This document shows, one piece after another, positions 40,349-42,476 of a stretch of DNA of 42,476 bases. Positions within the stretch are counted from its first letter, which is position 1. Every line of letters starts with the position of its first letter. Source of the DNA: a virus. Below the pieces are notes generated by a model, which had not been told where the DNA came from, made no database searches, and saw nothing but the letters and a program-made list of their open reading frames with translations. Both the position numbers and the translations under genes were made by a program. The stretch covers positions 1-42,476 of the IMG/VR virus record IMGVR_UViG_3300036770_004850, one strand, 5' to 3'.

Positions 40349-40455
40349 GGCGCGGCGACGCGGCTGGGCGACGCGTGGCGCGGCGACGGCTGGCGCGGCG
40401 ACGGCTGGCGCGGCTGGGCAGCTCGCTCGCGGCTGGCGCGGTGGCGACGCGTGGC
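40349..40455. repeat. GC-rich imperfect repeats (TGGCGCGGCGACGGC unit)
   Basis: Copies begin near 40349, 40377, 40392, 40407 and 40435. The ones at 40377 and 40392 are perfect 15-bp tandem copies; others diverge after TGGCGCGG. The array lies upstream of the terminase genes, where packaging sites are often found, but no function is shown by sequence. Confidence 0.6.
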
Positions 40456-40487
40456 GCAGCGTGGCGGTGTGCCCGTCGTGGCGCACG

Positions 40488-40535
40488 GGAGGCTCTCCGT
40501 TGCGCTCGCGAGGGGTGGCAGCTACTAGGGTAGCG
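40488..40535. repeat. Duplicated intergenic element, copy B
   Basis: This copy matches 14174-14223 over about 48 bp with small gaps, including an exact 17-base core, and ends in a hairpin GCTAC-TAGG-GTAGC. Its presence links this end of the sequence to the phage body. Confidence 0.65.
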
Positions 40536-40633
40536 TGGCTGTGCGCGAGCGCAAGGGAGAGGCTCGGAGAGGTTCGGAGGGGTCGGTAGGCGACGGCTAA
40601 GAGCAGACAAAGGGCGATAGGCGACGACTAATG

Positions 40634-40652
40634 ACCCTACGACTCGTAGGGT
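40634..40652. promoter_or_regulatory. Perfect palindrome, operator-like, copy C
   Basis: ACCCTACGA and TCGTAGGGT are 9-bp inverted arms separated by a single C. It ends 15 bp before the -35 of the plus-strand promoter at 40668-40696. A related palindrome lies at the same distance ahead of the promoter at 42081, so the pair looks like a binding site for a dimeric regulator. Confidence 0.6.
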
Positions 40653-40667
40653 GATTTGAGGGGGGAA

Positions 40668-40696
40668 TTACGAGAGTTTGTCTGGTGTGGTCAAAT
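40668..40696 (+). promoter_or_regulatory. Plus-strand promoter candidate (TTACGA-17-TCAAAT)
   Basis: TTACGA, a 17-bp spacer and TCAAAT, followed by ACGT. It aligns with the better promoter at 42081-42109 (GTGGTCWAATACGT around the -10). A leader of about 45 bp contains the hairpin GGTGGC-AGTAGG-GCCACC at 40706-40723 and then a GCAGAGAGGA ribosome-binding stretch before the GTG start at 40748. Confidence 0.5.
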
Positions 40697-40747
40697 ACGT
40701 CTCACGGTGGCAGTAGGGCCACCGCCTAGAGCAGAGAGGATACCCCC

Positions 40748-40990
40748 GTGACACACACCCCCACCCCCCTCGCGTACGACCTCGCCGCCCAGCTCGTAGC
40801 CGAGCTACACGCCCTCGCCCCCCAGCTCACCCCCTGGGAGCGTGAGGCTGGTGCCCGTGCGTGGCGCGCCTACCAGCTGGGCGAGCTGGCAGATATGGCC
40901 ACCGAGCTGGCCCAGGTCCCGGGTCTCAGCCCCGAGCTGGCCGACGGTCTCGAGCTGTGGCTCCTGAGCCTCGGCGTGGACCTCAGCTGA
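40748..40990 (+). CDS. Hypothetical GC-rich cassette protein, 80 aa
   Basis: This is the first gene of the plus-strand cassette, starting at GTG 40748 with AGAGAGGA ahead. The 80-residue protein is helical and acidic (YDLAAQLVAELHALAPQLTP, WEREAGARAWRAYQLGELAD, LADGLELWLLSLGVDLS). Codons are strongly C/G-ending (GCC, CTC, CTG, GAG), unlike the phage genes at 47% or so GC. It is followed by a strong hairpin. I do not recognise the family. The promoter, ribosome site and codon bias support it as coding. Confidence 0.65.
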   Translation: MTHTPTPLAYDLAAQLVAELHALAPQLTPWEREAGARAWRAYQLGELADMATELAQVPGLSPELADGLELWLLSLGVDLS

Positions 40991-40995
40991 GCCCA

Positions 40996-41013
40996 GGCCC
41001 CCGGCAGGGGGCC
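40996..41013 (+). terminator. GC hairpin after the 80-aa gene
   Basis: GGCCCCC-GGCA-GGGGGCC forms a 7-bp stem with a tetraloop, five bases past the stop. No T run follows, so it may stabilise or separate mRNA rather than terminate. Similar hairpins follow the next two gene units of the cassette. Confidence 0.5.
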
Positions 41014-41091
41014 CAGCGGAGAGGGCCTGATACCCGGGTCCTCCCCGCTGGGCAGCCGCCCAGCTTCAACCTGACCTTAACGGAGAGAGAT

Positions 41092-41667
41092 ATGTCCCAG
41101 ACCCTGACCACCGGCACCAAGCGTGCCACCCGTGCCGCCCGTACCCAGGCCCCCGCCCTCCCCGCCCCCGAGGCTCCCCGGGTCCTCGACGCCCAGGCCG
41201 CCCAGGCCGCCCGTGCCGAGGCCGAGCGTGCCGCCTGGGTCGAGGCGATGCGTGTCGACCACGCCGCCGAGACCTCTGCCGGCACCTTCACCGGCACCTT
41301 CGAAGCCTACCTCGAGCATCAAGCCGTCGAGCCGGAGCGCCAGCGCTACCAGGGTCGGATGCTGGCCCTGGTCCGTGCCCGTAAGGCCTACGTGCGGGGT
41401 GCTAACGGGCACCAGCACAGCGGGGACTGGCTCGCGAGCCAGATGGAAAGCCTGCCGCGTGAGCGGGTCGTCGAGGCCTGCATGAGGCTCCTGAAGCTGG
41501 ACGCCAACCCGTACCGGCACCTCAACCCGGGCCAGCAGAGCATGAACCTGCGTAACAAGGTCCGTGGGGCCTGTGGGCGCGGCGAGATCAGCGTCAGCGA
41601 GGTCCAGACCCTCGTGGCCGCGTACGTCGACGCCGCCCGCGTGACCACCACCGCCCTCGTAGCCTGA
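41092..41667 (+). CDS. Hypothetical protein of plus-strand cassette, 191 aa
   Basis: A longer frame runs upstream through the previous gene, but the ATG at 41092 (MSQTLTTGTKRATRAARTQA) has GGAGAGAGAT just ahead. The N-terminal 60 residues are an Ala/Arg/Pro-rich low-complexity region. The C-terminal half looks like a folded helical domain: RYQGRMLALVRARKAYVRGA, then SGDWLASQMESLPRERVVEA and HLNPGQQSMNLRNKVRGACG. I have a faint memory of similar LNxGQQSMNLRNKxRGA segments in small phage proteins, but no function. Codon use is the GC-rich type of the cassette. Confidence 0.7.
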   Translation: MSQTLTTGTKRATRAARTQAPALPAPEAPRVLDAQAAQAARAEAERAAWVEAMRVDHAAETSAGTFTGTFEAYLEHQAVEPERQRYQGRMLALVRARKAYVRGANGHQHSGDWLASQMESLPRERVVEACMRLLKLDANPYRHLNPGQQSMNLRNKVRGACGRGEISVSEVQTLVAAYVDAARVTTTALVA

Positions 41668-41674
41668 TCCCCCA

Positions 41675-41696
41675 GGGGCCCCGACACCGGGGCCCC
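41675..41696 (+). terminator. GC hairpin after the 191-aa gene
   Basis: GGGGCCCC-GACACC-GGGGCCCC forms an 8-bp stem just past the stop at 41667. No T run follows. It resembles the hairpins at 40996 and 41937, suggesting one gene-spacer design in this cassette. Confidence 0.5.
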
Positions 41697-41716
41697 GCTC
41701 ACCAAAGGAGAGAAGC

Positions 41717-41839
41717 ATGTTTGAAGCCCTGGTCCCCCTGCTCGAAGCTGCGACCCCGCTGCTCGACCACCTTGCCAACCTCGCACCCGAGGAAGCCCTC
41801 GTGGCCTTGGCTTTCGTCCTGAAGATCCTGGAGGCCTGA
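41717..41839 (+). CDS. Tiny hydrophobic protein, 40 aa
   Basis: A 40-codon frame starts at ATG 41717 with a very good Shine-Dalgarno (AAAGGAGAGAAGC). The sequence MFEALVPLLEAATPLLDHLA continues to ALVALAFVLKILEA and forms an amphipathic or membrane-leaning helix. Its stop is one base before the GTG of the next tiny gene. The strong ribosome site and GC-rich codons support translation, yet the small size leaves doubt. No family is recognised. Confidence 0.55.
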   Translation: MFEALVPLLEAATPLLDHLANLAPEEALVALAFVLKILEA

Positions 41840-41840
41840 C

Positions 41841-41930
41841 GTGGAAGGCACACCCATCACCCTCCTGGACGTCCTCGCAGCTGTGGTCCTGGGCGTAAGC
41901 CTGGGGCTGCTGGTGGCCCTCGGCCTGTGA
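41841..41930 (+). CDS. Tiny single-pass membrane protein, 29 aa
   Basis: Starting at GTG 41841, one base after the previous stop, this 29-residue peptide (MEGTPITLLDVLAAVVLGVS then LGLLVALGL) is almost entirely one membrane helix with a short acidic N-terminus. Coupled translation with the 40-residue protein is likely. Small membrane peptides of this kind can be holin-like, toxin-like or partner subunits. None of these can be chosen from sequence. The following hairpin at 41937 ends the unit. Confidence 0.45.
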   Translation: MEGTPITLLDVLAAVVLGVSLGLLVALGL

Positions 41931-41936
41931 CACCTC

Positions 41937-41954
41937 GACCCCCACGCGGGGGTC
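41937..41954 (+). terminator. GC hairpin ending the cassette transcription unit
   Basis: GACCCCC-ACGC-GGGGGTC forms a 7-bp stem six bases after the last stop. It is followed by a C run, not T, so true termination is uncertain. Confidence 0.5.
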
Positions 41955-41975
41955 CCCCCAGCTTACAACTTCACA

Positions 41976-42040
<65 letters not shown>

Positions 42041-42047
42041 ACAAATC

Positions 42048-42066
42048 ACCCTACGAACAGTAGGGT
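42048..42066. promoter_or_regulatory. Operator-like palindrome, copy D
   Basis: ACCCTAC and GTAGGGT arms (7 bp) enclose GAACA. It corresponds to the palindrome at 40634 and ends 14 bp before the -35 of the promoter at 42081. Confidence 0.6.
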
Positions 42067-42080
42067 CATTTACAAAGTAC

Positions 42081-42109
42081 TTGACAAAGGTCGTAAGCTG
42101 TGGTCTAAT
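42081..42109 (+). promoter_or_regulatory. Plus-strand sigma70 promoter (TTGACA-17-TCTAAT)
   Basis: A perfect TTGACA is followed after 17 bp by TCTAAT and ACGTTT. A purine-rich stretch like a ribosome site (GAGGGAGG) follows at about 42129-42136, but only repeats and no gene are seen downstream in the window. It may drive a non-coding transcript or a gene beyond the right edge. Confidence 0.65.
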
Positions 42110-42146
42110 ACGTTTACGGTAGAGCAAAGAGGGAGGTAAGAGACGG

Positions 42147-42245
42147 AGCCAGCGAAGGTTCCACGTGAAACAGGAAGCCAGCGAAGGTTCCACGTGAAAC
42201 AGGAAGCCAGCGAAGGTTCCACGTGAAACAGGAAGCCAGCGAAGG
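42147..42245. repeat. 29-bp tandem repeat with three parS-like sites
   Basis: Three full copies of a 29-bp unit start at 42147, 42176 and 42205, followed by 12 bp of a fourth. Each copy holds GTTCCACGTGAAAC (42158-42171, 42187-42200, 42216-42229), which agrees with the bacterial parS core (TGTTTCACGTGAAACA) at 14 of 16 positions of the full site; the inner 14 bases differ only at one T/C position that is variable among bacteria. ParB proteins bind and spread from such sites. No parA or parB gene is in the window. A host ParB could be used. Confidence 0.7.
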
Positions 42246-42300
42246 GAAAAGCGGACAAACCCCCAGCTTACCAGTTCACGCCACAAACCGCAAGTTGCAA

Positions 42301-42377
42301 CCCGCTTCCCGCTTCCCGCTTCCCGCTTCCCGCTTCCCGCTTCCCGCTTCCCGCTTCCCGCTTCCCGCTTCCCGCTT
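42301..42377. repeat. Tandem 7-bp repeats (CCCGCTT), eleven copies
   Basis: Eleven perfect copies of CCCGCTT run without interruption from 42301, the last ending at 42377. On the opposite strand the unit contains GGAAGC, similar to the GTAAGC of the array at 41978, so the two heptamer arrays are roughly inverted around the parS-like repeats. Confidence 0.85.
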
Positions 42378-42379
42378 CC

Positions 42380-42476
42380 AAGCCGAACCTTACCGAAGCC
42401 GAACCCGGAAGCCGAACCTTACCGAAGCCGAACCTTACCGAAGCCGAACCCGGAAGCCGAACCCGGAAGCCGAACC
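42380..42476. repeat. Mixed 13/16-bp repeats to the right edge
   Basis: Units beginning AAGCCGAACC alternate between a 13-bp form (ending CGG) and a 16-bp form (ending TTACCG) up to the last base of the window, where the array is cut. Low complexity of this kind often stops assembly, which may explain why the sequence ends here. Confidence 0.8.

Larger units (their letters stand above)
40121..40633. other. Intergenic region right of terminase genes, repeat-rich
   Basis: No convincing gene is visible. The left part (40121-40270) is AT-rich with TATATACGTATATATA-type sequence and several ATCGA motifs. A hairpin GGGGG-TTGA-CCCCC lies at 40326-40339. From 40345 to 40475 the DNA is GC-rich with imperfect copies of TGGCGCGGCGACGGC, including tandem 15-bp copies at 40377 and 40392. 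Element B follows at 40488-40535, and two direct repeats of TAGGCGACGRCTAA start at 40587 and 40618. Open frames across this area are products of high GC, not genes. Confidence 0.6.

Noticed and set aside
40225-40533. Plus-strand frames in the GC-rich repeat upstream of terminase
   Set aside because: Made of Arg/Ala/Gly repeats from the 15-bp repeat; no promoter or start signal.
41077-41853. Minus-strand frame of 258 codons across the right-end cassette
   Set aside because: Very Gly-rich, without a ribosome site; the plus-strand genes have promoters, ribosome sites and hairpins between them.
42147-42245. CRISPR array
   Set aside because: Repeats are head-to-tail with no spacers between them, and there are no cas genes.

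Overview
The window is most of the genome of a lytic tailed dsDNA phage with siphovirus architecture and an HK97-type head. The most notable content is a 2-aminoadenine (Z) genome-modification pathway. I see no integrase, excisionase or CI-like repressor gene, and no tRNA gene or CRISPR array. Several small left-end proteins (WNPLTDDGDAL, EREACA and MLECMLLNP types) resemble accessory proteins I know from phages of Gram-negative proteobacteria, especially Burkholderiales. That host call is inference. The first gene runs off the left edge, so the sequence is incomplete or arbitrarily cut.

Layout. All phage genes from 1 to 40084 lie on the minus strand, so transcription runs right to left in two blocks. 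The late block (40084 down to 14255) reads: small and large terminase; about ten virion or adsorption genes inserted between terminase and portal; portal, prohead protease, major capsid protein; head-tail connectors and major tail protein; tail assembly chaperones with a probable -1 frameshift; tape measure; tail and lectin-like proteins; holin; M15-type endolysin. A non-coding gap of about 500 bp (13756-14254) follows, holding the best sigma70-like promoter and tandem GTACGG repeats. The early/middle block (13755 down to 1) reads: primase-polymerase-like protein, SNF2 helicase, conserved replication-region proteins, UvrD-like helicase, a small protein with an SSB-like tail, family A DNA polymerase, dCMP deaminase, PurZ, MazZ, a second MazG-fold enzyme, a DatZ-like HD enzyme, a helix-turn-helix protein and small accessory genes. 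Genes are tightly packed, with many ATGA or longer overlaps.

How the pathway works. The DatZ-like enzyme would remove dATP. MazZ would make dGMP from dGTP. PurZ, with Ser where PurA has its catalytic Asp, would join dGMP to aspartate. Host PurB and kinases would finish dZTP, and the family A polymerase (DpoZ-like) would incorporate it. The expected result is DNA with adenine replaced by diaminopurine, resistant to many restriction enzymes. These activities are known for the families. Their operation here is inferred from motifs and clustering.

The right end (about 40560-42476) differs sharply. It is GC-rich, coded on the plus strand, and carries two copies of an operator-promoter unit, four small genes separated by strong hairpins, 7-bp tandem repeats, and three parS-like sites in a 29-bp tandem repeat. 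It may be a foreign cassette or an assembly chimera. A roughly 48-bp element at 40488-40535 that is repeated at 14174-14223 suggests that sequence up to about 40535 belongs to the phage.
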